64,000 nt of DNA from JAKAWQ01 sp035509315 (GTDB lineage: Bacteria; Pseudomonadota; Alphaproteobacteria; Acetobacterales; Acetobacteraceae): the NCBI GenBank assembly GCA_035509315.1, contig DATJLS010000033.1:1-64000 (forward strand). Direction: 5' to 3'. The notes below the pieces were generated by a model. The model was given only the letters and a program-made list of their open reading frames with translations, made no database searches and was not told the DNA's origin. The position numbers and the translations under genes were made by a program. Shown piece by piece: positions 34,057 through 42,866 of the stretch; position 1 is the first letter of the stretch; each line of letters begins with the position of its first letter.

Positions 34057-34992
34057 CTAGATCTGAATGCGGGCGGCCGCGGCTTTCAGAGCCTCGACGC
34101 TGCGGAGCAGGCCCTGCTGCTCTACCTCGGCGAGGCGAGGCACGAAGCTCTTCAGTGCCCCTTCCCTGCCGAGGATGGTGGGAAGGGAGAGTGTAACGCC
34201 ATATTTCGAATGATAGGCACCGATGGGAATGACGGCATGCTCGTCGCGCTGGATGATCTCCGCGATGCGCGCCGTCACCATGCCGATACCGTGTTGGCTC
34301 GCGCCGATGCCCTCGATGATGGTGATGTTGGCGAAGCGGACTTCCTTCTCGACCTCGCGGCGAAAGGTTTGGAAATCCTGACCCGGACGCTGGGACAGAA
34401 GTTCCTCGACGGGGATGCCGCCGACCCGCGCGGAGGACCAGACGAAAAGCTCGGAGGTGCCGTGCTCGCCCAGCACTTCCGCATCCACCGCGCTCGCGCT
34501 GACACCGAGGCGCCGCGCGAGGTGGAATTGAAAGCGCAAACTGTCGAGATAGGTGCCGGTGCTGAGAACTTGCTCATGGCCCATCATGCGGACAGCATCC
34601 GCCAGGGGATCCGGCGGGTCGGCGACGACGAGCACGAGCGCCCGTGGCGCGACGGCGTGGAGGCGCGAAACGATGTCCTTGAAGATTTCGACATTCGCAT
34701 CGAGAAGCCGGAGCCGGCCGGAGGGATCATTGCGATCGGTTGCGCCGCCGGCCTTTTCATTCACGCCGGCCGTGATCACCACCAGGGAGGCGTCGCCCAA
34801 GTCCGAGTAGTCTCCGGCTTGGAGGGTGACAGGGGGAGAGAGCGTCGCACCGTACTGAACATCCGTGACGAGGCCACGCGCGCGTTCCTGCATTCGATCG
34901 ATGACGAGGATTTCTCGCGCGCAGCCGCGCATTACGATGGCGGTCAGACATGCCGACCCGACCGCGCCGGCGCCGATGATCGCGATTTTCAT
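34057..34992 (-). CDS. Lactate/malate dehydrogenase-family oxidoreductase with altered specificity loop
   Basis: A 311-residue NAD-dependent 2-hydroxyacid dehydrogenase fold. It has GAGAVGSA (7-14), Asp32 for NADH, and catalytic His177 in LGEHGTSE; TGTYLDSLRF carries the substrate-carboxylate Arg. The specificity loop is unusual: the residue that is Gln in LDH and Arg in MDH is Glu79 (VNEKAGG), the loop is about four residues longer, and the usual NPVD reads DPPD. The substrate is therefore not predictable. The ATG at 34992 has GGGAGAGAG upstream. It lies 42 bases after an MFS carrier on the same strand, so import and oxidation of one compound is a reasonable guess. Confidence 0.85.
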   Translation of the reverse strand: MKIAIIGAGAVGSACLTAIVMRGCAREILVIDRMQERARGLVTDVQYGATLSPPVTLQAGDYSDLGDASLVVITAGVNEKAGGATDRNDPSGRLRLLDANVEIFKDIVSRLHAVAPRALVLVVADPPDPLADAVRMMGHEQVLSTGTYLDSLRFQFHLARRLGVSASAVDAEVLGEHGTSELFVWSSARVGGIPVEELLSQRPGQDFQTFRREVEKEVRFANITIIEGIGASQHGIGMVTARIAEIIQRDEHAVIPIGAYHSKYGVTLSLPTILGREGALKSFVPRLAEVEQQGLLRSVEALKAAAARIQI

Positions 34993-35034
34993 GATCTCTC
35001 TCCCGAGAAAGCCGCATCGACGGCAAAATCAGGG

Positions 35035-36369
35035 TCAGGCACGATTGAGCGCCTCCAGGCTGCGGCCGGTCGTGAGCGGCCCATAGAGGCCGACGACCGC
35101 GGCCGAGGCGAGCCAGCAGGCGGCGATATAGACGAAGACCGTCTGATAGCCATAGCCCGCATAGAGCGTGGAGACGATGAAGGGGCCGACGACATTCGCG
35201 AGCCGGCCAACGCCGTAGGTGAGGCCATGGCCGGACCCGCGCATGCGGGTGGGATAAAGTTCGGGCGTATAGACATAGAGCCCGACCGCGAAAACCTGGA
35301 TGCCGACGACCACGAGCGCGCCGAAGAGCATGATGAGCGCCGGCTCGAAGGTCATGCCATAGGCCAGGCCAGAAGCCGCGATCAGCAGGGCGACCACGGT
35401 GAGCAGCCATTTGCGGTCGAACCGCTCGAGCAGGTTCGCGGCGACAAGGGCGCCGAGCGGATTGCAAAGCGCGATGACACTCGAGAAAGTGAGCGAGCGG
35501 ACGACGGTGAAGCCATGCTGGGCGAGCAGTGTGGGCACCCAGGAGACGAAGCCGTAGAAGCCGAGCGTCTGGAAGACCCAGACCAAGAGGAGCATGGCGG
35601 TGCGGTTGCGCCAGGCAGGGGCGAAAAGCTCACCGTAGCTGACCTCGGGTTCCGGCTTCTCATCGGCGTGGGGATCCGGTTCCGCGAGCGGGCCCGATTC
35701 GGCGCGCGCGGCGCGTTCGAGCGCGGCTGTTTCTTCCTCGGCCCGGGCCGCGTTTCCGCGCAGATGGAACCAGCGCGGCGATTCGATCATGCGTGCGGCA
35801 AAGACGAGCGCGAAAAGGCCGAACGCGCCCCAGACGAAAACGAGGCGCCAGCCCCAGGGCGCAAGCGGCACCACGAAGCGAGAAACCCAGGCGGTGGCGG
35901 GGATTCCGACAAGGCCCACGGTCATCACGATGCCGAGGTACTTGCCGCGCAGGCGGGCGGGAAACACCTCGCCGACATAGGTATTGGCGATCACGGTCAT
36001 CGCCGAGAGGCCGATGCCGGTGATGAGGCGGAAAAGGGCGAGAGTGAAGAGATCCCAGCTCGCGGCATTGGCCAGCGAGGCGAGCGTGTAGACGAGGGTC
36101 GCGATGATGAAGCCTCGCTTGCGGCCGCTGCGGTCCGCGAGCCAGCCGCCACAGGCGGCACCGATGAACATGCCGGCGAAGCTTGCCGAGATGGTCAGCG
36201 CGACGGCGGAGACCGGGATGTGCCATTGATGGATGACGGCGGGTGCTGCGAAGCTGAAGGTGTTGAGATCGGAGAGCTCGAAGAAATAGGCGAAGGCCAG
36301 GGCCGCGACCGCCCGGCGATGGAGGGATGTGATCGGAAGGCGGTCTAGCCGTGCGCTGATGCTCGCCAT
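35035..36369 (-). CDS. MFS transporter, metabolite:H+ symporter type
   Basis: A 444-residue carrier with about 12 hydrophobic segments. The loop-2 motif is GGWLADRSGRKRG, the sugar-porter-like ESPRWFHLRGN follows helix 6, and PELYPTRMRGSGHG follows helix 10, which places it with the aromatic-acid/metabolite symporter branch. The ATG at 36369 has GGGAGAGG seven bases upstream. It is just upstream of the LDH-like gene. Confidence 0.88.
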   Translation of the reverse strand: MASISARLDRLPITSLHRRAVAALAFAYFFELSDLNTFSFAAPAVIHQWHIPVSAVALTISASFAGMFIGAACGGWLADRSGRKRGFIIATLVYTLASLANAASWDLFTLALFRLITGIGLSAMTVIANTYVGEVFPARLRGKYLGIVMTVGLVGIPATAWVSRFVVPLAPWGWRLVFVWGAFGLFALVFAARMIESPRWFHLRGNAARAEEETAALERAARAESGPLAEPDPHADEKPEPEVSYGELFAPAWRNRTAMLLLVWVFQTLGFYGFVSWVPTLLAQHGFTVVRSLTFSSVIALCNPLGALVAANLLERFDRKWLLTVVALLIAASGLAYGMTFEPALIMLFGALVVVGIQVFAVGLYVYTPELYPTRMRGSGHGLTYGVGRLANVVGPFIVSTLYAGYGYQTVFVYIAACWLASAAVVGLYGPLTTGRSLEALNRA

Positions 36370-36584
36370 GAAGGCGCCTCTCCCTAGGGTTGGTGCCGGA
36401 GCCCCGATTGCGGATGCTTCGCTCGTGAAGGCAAAAAAATCAGCATCGCGCGACGATCCGCCAGGACCGAAGGGCCAAAATTCCCACATCTTCACGAGGC
36501 ATATTGGCGGCTCGGGCCATGCCTGGCAACGGACCGGCATGGCCGATCGGGCCAGGATTCGCGCAGTCGCGCGCCTGAGCCGAT

Positions 36585-38006
36585 CTAAGGAGAAATCTCC
36601 TCGAGCCGCAGATCACGGGTGCCGATGCCGAATTGGGCGATGATCGCCGCCAGCACCAGGAAGCCGATGATGAGCATCATGGAAGCGAGCACGCCGAGAT
36701 GCGGGATGAGCGGCGCGATGACGATCAGGCCGACACCCCCGCCCAGATGGCCGACGCCATCGACCAGCGCGAATCCGGTCGTGCGCGCGCGCGTGGGGTA
36801 GTTCTCGATCGACCAGGCATAGGCGATCGGTACCCAGAGATTGAAGCCGAAGAAAACGACGATCGCGCCAAGGATGCCGAGCGGGATGGTCGAACCGGTG
36901 AGGGCGACGAGGATGCCGCCCAACAGCGTGATGGCGGCGGAGAGCGGCATCCAGGATTTGCGTTCGAGATGCTCGCCGAAACCATAGGCGACGACGGCGC
37001 ACAGGAGAAAGCCGAGCGTGCCCATCGCGGTGATCAGCCCGGCCTCCGGCGGAGGATATCCGAGGGCGGCGAGCAGGGTCGTGAAGCCGGCGGCGAAGGA
37101 ATAGACGGTGACATAGGCGGAGAACCACATGCAGACGAGCAGGATGGTGCGCCGGAGATAGACCCGGTTGCGGAGAATAGCCCGGAACGGGAGCTCGTCG
37201 GCGACTTGTGGCGGCGTGAATACCGGCGGAGCCGGGAGCGGCGCAATGGCGCGGGCCCGCGCTTCCATCTCCGTGATGACGGCCTCGGCCTCTCCGAGCC
37301 TTCCGCGCGCGATCAGCCAGCGCGGCGATTCCGGAAGCCGAAAGCGAAGAAACACGCCGACCAGCGCAAGCAGGGCGCCGACCGCATACATCAGGCGCCA
37401 TCCCTGATCGAAACCGGGAGAGGCGAGCGCGAAGGGCAGGCCGAAAGGCAGCCTTGCGGGCGGTGTGGTGAGCCAGAGCCCGACCCAGATCCCGAGCATG
37501 GCGCCGAGCGCGGAAAAGATGAAGATCATCGCAGTGTAGCGCGCGCGGCCGGCGCGCGGCGCCATCTCCCCGATATAGGTGTTGACGATGGCGAGGTCTG
37601 CCCCGATCCCGATGCCGGTGATCAGGCGCGCGATGACGAACCAGGAATAGTTCCCGGCGACCGCGGTGAGCGCTGAGCCGATACCGGTAAGGACCATCGT
37701 TATCAGCAGGAGATCCCGCCGGCCCGCGCGATCTGCGAGCGGGCTCAGGATGAGCGTTCCGATGACATAGCCGAAGAGATTGAGAAGCACGGGCAGGCCA
37801 ATGGCGTTGGCTGCGTTTTGCGGCGTGCATCCCGGCACGAGCTGGGAACATGTCTCGATGAAAGAGACGTTGATGTCGAAAATATCATAGAAGGTAAACA
37901 GAAAGCCGATGCCGATGATGCCCGCGAACAGACGGGGCAAGGCCCAGACCGGAATCCTGTCGAGACGCGCGAGAAGATTCCCCGAAGATTTGCGCTCTAT
38001 GTCCAT
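36585..38006 (-). CDS. MFS transporter, sugar/metabolite porter type
   Basis: A 473-residue MFS carrier. YDIFDINVSFIETCSQLVPGC between helices 1 and 2, LADRAGRRDLLL, LPESPRWLIARGRLGEAE after helix 6 and SIENYPTRARTTGFALVDGVGHLGG are visible. About 12 transmembrane segments are present. The ATG at 38006 is preferred; a TTG at 38051 would add 15 residues. It is a distant relative of the next gene downstream rather than a recent copy. No specific substrate can be assigned. Confidence 0.87.
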   Translation of the reverse strand: MDIERKSSGNLLARLDRIPVWALPRLFAGIIGIGFLFTFYDIFDINVSFIETCSQLVPGCTPQNAANAIGLPVLLNLFGYVIGTLILSPLADRAGRRDLLLITMVLTGIGSALTAVAGNYSWFVIARLITGIGIGADLAIVNTYIGEMAPRAGRARYTAMIFIFSALGAMLGIWVGLWLTTPPARLPFGLPFALASPGFDQGWRLMYAVGALLALVGVFLRFRLPESPRWLIARGRLGEAEAVITEMEARARAIAPLPAPPVFTPPQVADELPFRAILRNRVYLRRTILLVCMWFSAYVTVYSFAAGFTTLLAALGYPPPEAGLITAMGTLGFLLCAVVAYGFGEHLERKSWMPLSAAITLLGGILVALTGSTIPLGILGAIVVFFGFNLWVPIAYAWSIENYPTRARTTGFALVDGVGHLGGGVGLIVIAPLIPHLGVLASMMLIIGFLVLAAIIAQFGIGTRDLRLEEISP

Positions 38007-38178
38007 TGTGATGCCGTTCGCCCCGTTTTCGCCTAGATCCCTCCCGATCAAGGGTCTGTTTGGCTTTTGTAAGGAAAGCTAGCCCCTGATCCGGGTCTTT
38101 CGCAAGCCGTGGATCGGGGGGATCATGGCGTGGCCTTCTGCGCCGAACCGACTTCGAGCGCGAGGAACAGGAGCAGGC

Positions 38179-38703
38179 ATGTCCGCGACGCGATGGGCGA
38201 AGATCGTCATGACAGCAAGTATCGCGCTTTTCATGGCGATCGTCGCATTCGACAATATCACCGATTACGGCTCGAATTTCGAGTACGTCCGGCACGTGCT
38301 TTCCATGGACACGACTTTCCCCCACAACGCGCTGATGTATCGTGCGATCACCGCGCCCGCGCTCTGGGCGCTCGCCTACTGGATCATCATCGCGACCGAA
38401 GGCGCGAGTGCCGTTGTTCTCGCGATCGGCGCCGTTTCGTTGTGGCGCCAACGCGGCAGCTCCGCTGCGCGTTTCCAGCGCGCGAAGGAGCCGATCGTGT
38501 TCGGCGCGATCCTGAGCTTCCTGCTCTGGTTCACTGGCTTCACGATCATCGGCGGAGAGTGGTTCTCGATGTGGCAGTCGCGCGAATGGAATGGCCAGCA
38601 GGAAGCCTTTCGTATCGCGCTGACGCTGCTCGCCGTGTTGATCTTCGTCATGCAGCCGGAGCGCGAACCCGCCGGGGAGGAGACGTGGGCGGCGCGGCGG
38701 TGA
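38179..38703 (+). CDS. DUF2165 family membrane protein
   Basis: A 174-residue protein with four hydrophobic helices (IVMTASIALFMAIVAFDNI, ALWALAYWIIIATEGASAVVLAIGAV, FGAILSFLLWFTGFTIIGGEWF, RIALTLLAVLIFVM). The DNITDYGSNFEYVRHVLSMDTTFP stretch after the first helix is the DUF2165 signature; its function is unknown. The ATG at 38179 has AGGAG five bases upstream; an earlier in-frame ATG at 38125 lacks one. It is divergent from the MFS gene. Confidence 0.85.
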   Translation: MSATRWAKIVMTASIALFMAIVAFDNITDYGSNFEYVRHVLSMDTTFPHNALMYRAITAPALWALAYWIIIATEGASAVVLAIGAVSLWRQRGSSAARFQRAKEPIVFGAILSFLLWFTGFTIIGGEWFSMWQSREWNGQQEAFRIALTLLAVLIFVMQPEREPAGEETWAARR

Positions 38704-38763
38704 GCGTGGCGGCGGCAGCCTTGACCCCTGAACGCGGCAGGATCGACATGTGCGCCACGATTT

Positions 38764-39312
38764 TCAGGCCGTTCGCGGCGGCTCCGTCCCGTCGAGGCGT
38801 TTTTCAAGAACGAGAAGCCGCAAGTCATCGCGGAGTGGTATGCCGACGCTGCTGTCGTCATAGGGAAAGGGTTGCACGACGCCCGTGCGTCGGTAACCGC
38901 GACGCTCGTACCAGCGGATCAAGGCTCCACGAAGATGGATGACGGTGATTCGCGCGGTCTTCGCCCCGCGGTCACGCGCATAGTCCTCGGCTGCTTTCAT
39001 GAGCGCCCGTCCCAGGCCCCCGGCTTGATGATCCGGATCGATGGCAAGCATGGATATGTACCAGGTTGCGACATCGATGAGTTCAACCGACACGCACCCG
39101 ATCAACGGTTCCATCGCATCCAGACGCAACATGAGCAGAACCCGCTTCCCTTCCTGGAGGACGGAACGCAACGAGCCGGGATCAGTCCGGTTTCCGCGCA
39201 GAAGCCCGGTCTCGTTGGTCCAGCCTCCCTGTGCCTGGCGGTCGCGATAGGCCCGATTGACAAGGAAAGATATGTCGGACGTGTCGCGGAACGTTGCCTC
39301 AGTGATGATCAT
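38764..39312 (-). CDS. GNAT-family N-acetyltransferase
   Basis: A 182-residue GNAT. ATFRDTSDISFLVNRAYRD begins the fold, MLAIDPDHQAGGLGRALMKAAEDYARDRGAKTARI carries the acetyl-CoA pyrophosphate loop (Q-x-x-G-x-G/A), and RWYERRGYRRTG closes it. The substrate is unknown. The ATG at 39312 has a GGAG seven bases upstream. It is convergent with the DUF2165 gene. Confidence 0.85.
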   Translation of the reverse strand: MIITEATFRDTSDISFLVNRAYRDRQAQGGWTNETGLLRGNRTDPGSLRSVLQEGKRVLLMLRLDAMEPLIGCVSVELIDVATWYISMLAIDPDHQAGGLGRALMKAAEDYARDRGAKTARITVIHLRGALIRWYERRGYRRTGVVQPFPYDDSSVGIPLRDDLRLLVLEKRLDGTEPPRTA

Positions 39313-39693
39313 GGCGGACTCCGGAAGGGAAGATCTCAAAAAGAGCAAAGGGAAGACGGCCGGCGGCAAAGTGGGACGGGAAGGAAGACAGCATTGCGCT
39401 ACAAATGTCACACGATCGCTGCGGCGCCCCGCCTCAAAACTACGGCTGCAAAAATCCGCCGCCGTAAGTATCAATTCGTAATGATTCGATTGTTAAACGA
39501 GATCGCCGCGGCCTCCGATCGACCGCGACCGGTTTTGGAGCGTGATGACTGGAGACGGGATCGCCGGAAGTCTGAATCACGCGGAAAAACAAAGGAGCGG
39601 AGCGGGATATGTGAGCGGGGGCGAACACATCCCGCGCCGGGATGAAAGCCGTTCCGTTCCGCTGGTTCGAGATGGCGGGATAGGCCTTTGATA
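39313..39693. other. Intergenic region with a dispersed repeat
   Basis: About 380 bases between the acetyltransferase start and the stop of the NHL-repeat gene. It contains the acetyltransferase promoter region and the most diverged copy of the dispersed repeat (39535-39605). No gene is seen. Confidence 0.5.
39535..39605. repeat. Dispersed intergenic repeat, copy B
   Basis: GGAGCGTGATGACTGGAG, then a variable spacer, then TGAATCACGCGGAAAAACAAAGGAGCGGAGCGGG. It is about the same length and word order as copies A and C but with more mismatches. Confidence 0.6.
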
Positions 39694-40659
39694 TCACGCA
39701 GCGGGGCACTTGCGGAATTTTTGCAAGCAGCGGAGCGAATCCGGCACCGGCTCGTTGGGATGGAGGCCGCGCCAGTTCGTGAGCGAGACCTCCCCCACAT
39801 AGATATCGCCGCGGGAATCGACAGCGATGCCGTGCGGGGCATGGAACTCTCCGGGACCGTTGCCCGCATGCAGGCCGCCGATGCGGGCGAGCCGCCTGCC
39901 GTTATGGTCGGTGATGGTAAGCCGCGGGCCGAGATTCGGAACATCGAGATTGACCGCCATGCCGGGACCAAGCTCGCCGATATAGCAGATGGGATTATGG
40001 CCGCGCGGCATATAAAGGCCGCAGGGGCGATGGAGATTGTTCCATTGCGCCTCATAACGGCCGCTGCCGTCGAACACCTGCACGCGATGGTTCTCGCGGT
40101 CGGCGACATAGACCCAGCCATCCGCGTCGCAACAGATATTGTGGACGATGTTGAACTCACCCGGATCGGTGCCGGGCGCGCCCCAGGAGTAGAGATAGCG
40201 CCCGTCGGGCGCGTACTTGTGCACCCGGGCGTTGCCGTAGCCGTCCGAGACATAGATGTAGCCATCCGGCGAGAGGGCGGTATGGGTGCAGCGGTGGAAG
40301 GGCTCGCCGCTCATGAACGCCGCGGGCTTGCCGGGAATGCCGATCGTCAGCAGAACCTTGCCGGCGAGCGTGCATTGACGGACCGTATGGTCCGCATCGT
40401 CGGTGAGGAAGAAGGTATCGTCCGGGCCGGCGGAGAGGCCGTGCGCGCGAGAAAAGACGCCCTCGCCCCAGGAGCGGAGGAAATTTCCCTCGCGGTCGAG
40501 CACGATCATCGGGTGCTCGCCGCGATTGAAGACATAGACATTGTCGTGCCGGTCGGTGCCGACCGCGCCGATCTCCCTGAAGGACCAGCCGGGCGGGAGC
40601 TTCGCCCAGTTCTCCACGACTTCGTACGTGTAGGCGCCGCTGCCGACGATCTTTGTCAC
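39694..40659 (-). CDS. NHL-repeat (six-bladed propeller) protein
   Basis: A 321-residue beta-propeller resembling the peptidyl-alpha-hydroxyglycine alpha-amidating-lyase-like/NHL group. Repeats are seen as DRHDNVYVFNRGEHPMIVLDREG, SPDGYIYVSDGYGNARVHKYAPDG, DADGWVYVADRENHRVQVFDGSG and DSRGDIYVGEVS. There is no signal peptide. Such proteins bind or hydrolyse small molecules; the role here is unknown. The start is a GTG at 40659 with GGGAGGG upstream. It follows parE's 3' side by nearly 100 bases on the same strand. Confidence 0.85.
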   Translation of the reverse strand: MTKIVGSGAYTYEVVENWAKLPPGWSFREIGAVGTDRHDNVYVFNRGEHPMIVLDREGNFLRSWGEGVFSRAHGLSAGPDDTFFLTDDADHTVRQCTLAGKVLLTIGIPGKPAAFMSGEPFHRCTHTALSPDGYIYVSDGYGNARVHKYAPDGRYLYSWGAPGTDPGEFNIVHNICCDADGWVYVADRENHRVQVFDGSGRYEAQWNNLHRPCGLYMPRGHNPICYIGELGPGMAVNLDVPNLGPRLTITDHNGRRLARIGGLHAGNGPGEFHAPHGIAVDSRGDIYVGEVSLTNWRGLHPNEPVPDSLRCLQKFRKCPAA

Positions 40660-40756
40660 GTTTTCCCTCCCAAGGATGAGCCGCTGAAAAGAGTCGTTCG
40701 CTGCCAGGGGCTCTGCCCGCGGCTTTCAGCAGGAATTCGTCTTTTCGCATCTGATA

Positions 40757-42757
40757 CTAAATATCGATCTCGGTCACGTTGGGGGCGTTTTCCTGGATGA
40801 ACTGGAAGCGGAGCTCCGGGCGCCTTCCCATCAGGCTTTCGACAAGCTCGCTGGTTTTGGCGCGCAGATCGGTGGGAAGTGTGACGCGAAGGAGCGTGCG
40901 GCGCTTCGGGTCCATCGTCGTCTCGCGCAAGATGGCGCTCGGCATTTCGCCGAGACCTTTGAAGCGGCTGATCTCAACCTTCGCGCCCTGCTTGAAATCC
41001 TGCGCGAGGCGGCGTTCGCGCTCGGCATCATCCATCGCATAGATGCTTTTCGCCCCCTGCGTGAGCCGGTAGAGCGGTGGCTGGGCGAGATAGACATGGC
41101 CGTGGCGGACGAGCTCGGGCAGCTCGCGATAGAAGAAGGTCATCAGCAGCGAAGCGATGTGGGCGCCGTCCACATCCGCATCCGTCATGATGATGATGCG
41201 ACCGTAGCGGAGTTTCCCGCGGTCGAATTTTTCGCCCACGCCACAGCCGAGCGCCTCGATGAGGTCCTTCAGCTCCTGGTTCTGGCGGAGCTTTTCGGCC
41301 GAGGCGCTGGCGACATTGAGGACCTTGCCGCGCAGGGGAAGCACGGCCTGGGTCTCGCGGTCGCGCGCCTGCTTGGCCGAGCCGCCGGCGGAATCGCCCT
41401 CGACAAGGAAGATCTCCGTATCCTCGCGGCTTTCGCGCGTGCAGTCCGTGAGCTTGCCGGGCAGGCGGAGCCGGCGTGTGGCGGATTTGCGCGCGGTTTC
41501 CTTCGCCTCGCGCCGGCGGGCGCGTTCCTCGGCCCGGTCGATCGCGAGCGCGAGGAGATTGTCGGCCTGAGTCGGGTCTGCGCCGAGGAAGTGATCGAAG
41601 CGGTCGCGCAGCGCCGTCTCGACCAGGCGCGTGGCCTCGGGGCTGGCAAGCTTCTCCTTCGTCTGGCCCATGAATTGCGGCTCGCGCAGGAAGAGCGAGA
41701 GCTTGGCCGCGACCGCGCCGAGCGCGTCCTCCGCCTGGACCTGGCTTGCGCGGCGGTTGCCGCGCTGCTCGCCCCAGGCGCGCAAGCCACGGAAGAGGGC
41801 GGCGCGGAAGCCGGCCTCATGCGTGCCGCCCTGGGGGGTGGCGACGGTGTTGCAGTAGGAGTGGAGGAAGCCATCCTCCCCTTCGAGCCATGCGACCGCC
41901 CATTCGACGCGACCTGCCCCGCCGGGAAGCTCCGCCTCCCCTGCCCAGAGGGTGGGAATGGCCCGGGGGAGGCCGTTGAGCTCGGCCTCCAGACTGTCCG
42001 AAAGACCGCCGGGGAAATGAAGGACCGCCTCCGGCGGGATATCCGTGCCGCGGACGAGGGCGGGCGGGCAGGACCAGCGGATCTCGACCCCGCGGAAGAG
42101 ATAGGCTTTCGAGCGACAGAGCCGGTAGAGCCGGGCGGGGCTGAAGCGGACCTCGCCAAAGATCTCGGGGTCGGGATGGAAGCGGATGAGCGTGCCGCGG
42201 CGCCTGGGCGCGGGGCCCGCATTGGCGAGCTTGGCCTGCGGCTTGCCACGCCGGTAGCGCTGCCGCCAGAGCGTGCGCTCGCGCGCCACCTCGACCTCGA
42301 ACCATTCGGAGAGGGCATTGACCACGGAGCTGCCGACGCCGTGCAGGCCGCCCGAGGTGGTATAGGCCTTGCCCCCGAACTTGCCGCCCGAATGGAGCGT
42401 GGTGAGGATCACCTCCAGCGCCGAGAGGGGCTTGAATTTGGGGTGGGGATCGACCGGGATGCCGCGGCCATTGTCGCGCACGGAGAGCACATTGCCCTCC
42501 TCGAGCGTGACCTCGATGAAGCCGGCATGGCCGGCGACCGCCTCGTCCATGGCATTGTCGAGAATTTCGGCGGCGAGGTGGTGAAGCCCCGCCTCGTCCG
42601 TCCCGCCGATATACATGCCGGGGCGGCGGCGGACGGGCTCCAGCCCTTCCAGGACCTCGATGTCCTTGGCGCTGTAGGCGGAGCCGGAGGGGCGTTCTTC
42701 CTTGCCGGCGGGCGAGGCGCGCCGTCCCCCGGCGGGCCGGTCGAAAAGATCGTTCAT
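40757..42757 (-). CDS. parE: DNA topoisomerase IV subunit B
   Basis: A 666-residue GHKL ATPase subunit of topoisomerase IV, needed for chromosome decatenation. EILDNAMDEAVAGHA, VRDNGRGIPVDPHPKFKPLSALEVILTTLHSGGKF and GGLHGVGSSVVNALSEWFEVEV form the ATP site. The TOPRIM part has LVEGDSAGGSAKQARDRETQAVLPLRGK and MTDADVDGAHI. The length and the start SAKDIEVLEGLEPVRRRPGMYIG favour ParE over GyrB. Overlapping palindromes lie in its promoter region. Confidence 0.96.
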   Translation of the reverse strand: MNDLFDRPAGGRRASPAGKEERPSGSAYSAKDIEVLEGLEPVRRRPGMYIGGTDEAGLHHLAAEILDNAMDEAVAGHAGFIEVTLEEGNVLSVRDNGRGIPVDPHPKFKPLSALEVILTTLHSGGKFGGKAYTTSGGLHGVGSSVVNALSEWFEVEVARERTLWRQRYRRGKPQAKLANAGPAPRRRGTLIRFHPDPEIFGEVRFSPARLYRLCRSKAYLFRGVEIRWSCPPALVRGTDIPPEAVLHFPGGLSDSLEAELNGLPRAIPTLWAGEAELPGGAGRVEWAVAWLEGEDGFLHSYCNTVATPQGGTHEAGFRAALFRGLRAWGEQRGNRRASQVQAEDALGAVAAKLSLFLREPQFMGQTKEKLASPEATRLVETALRDRFDHFLGADPTQADNLLALAIDRAEERARRREAKETARKSATRRLRLPGKLTDCTRESREDTEIFLVEGDSAGGSAKQARDRETQAVLPLRGKVLNVASASAEKLRQNQELKDLIEALGCGVGEKFDRGKLRYGRIIIMTDADVDGAHIASLLMTFFYRELPELVRHGHVYLAQPPLYRLTQGAKSIYAMDDAERERRLAQDFKQGAKVEISRFKGLGEMPSAILRETTMDPKRRTLLRVTLPTDLRAKTSELVESLMGRRPELRFQFIQENAPNVTEIDI

Positions 42758-42785
42758 TCAGGCGTCCCGAATCGTTACCCCTGAA

Positions 42786-42806
42786 TAGGGGCCCCTAAAT
42801 TAGGGG
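42786..42806. promoter_or_regulatory. Two overlapping palindromes upstream of parE
   Basis: TAGGGGCCCCTA (42786-42797) is a perfect palindrome and overlaps CCCCTAA-A-TTAGGGG (42792-42806), perfect about a central A. They lie 29-49 bases before the parE ATG and after the patatin stop. They could be an operator or part of the patatin's terminator. A GGTTGGACAGG word is repeated directly after them (42818-42840). Confidence 0.45.
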
Positions 42807-42866
42807 ACGCGGCCAGAGGTTGGACAGGGGTTGGACAGGGTCCCGCGCGGAAAGGAGGCGACGGGG

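Noticed and set aside
34210..36348. A 712-codon rightward frame opposite the LDH-like and MFS genes
   Set aside because: Asp/Arg/Gly-rich antisense reading with no membrane segments or motifs; the reverse strand has clear families.
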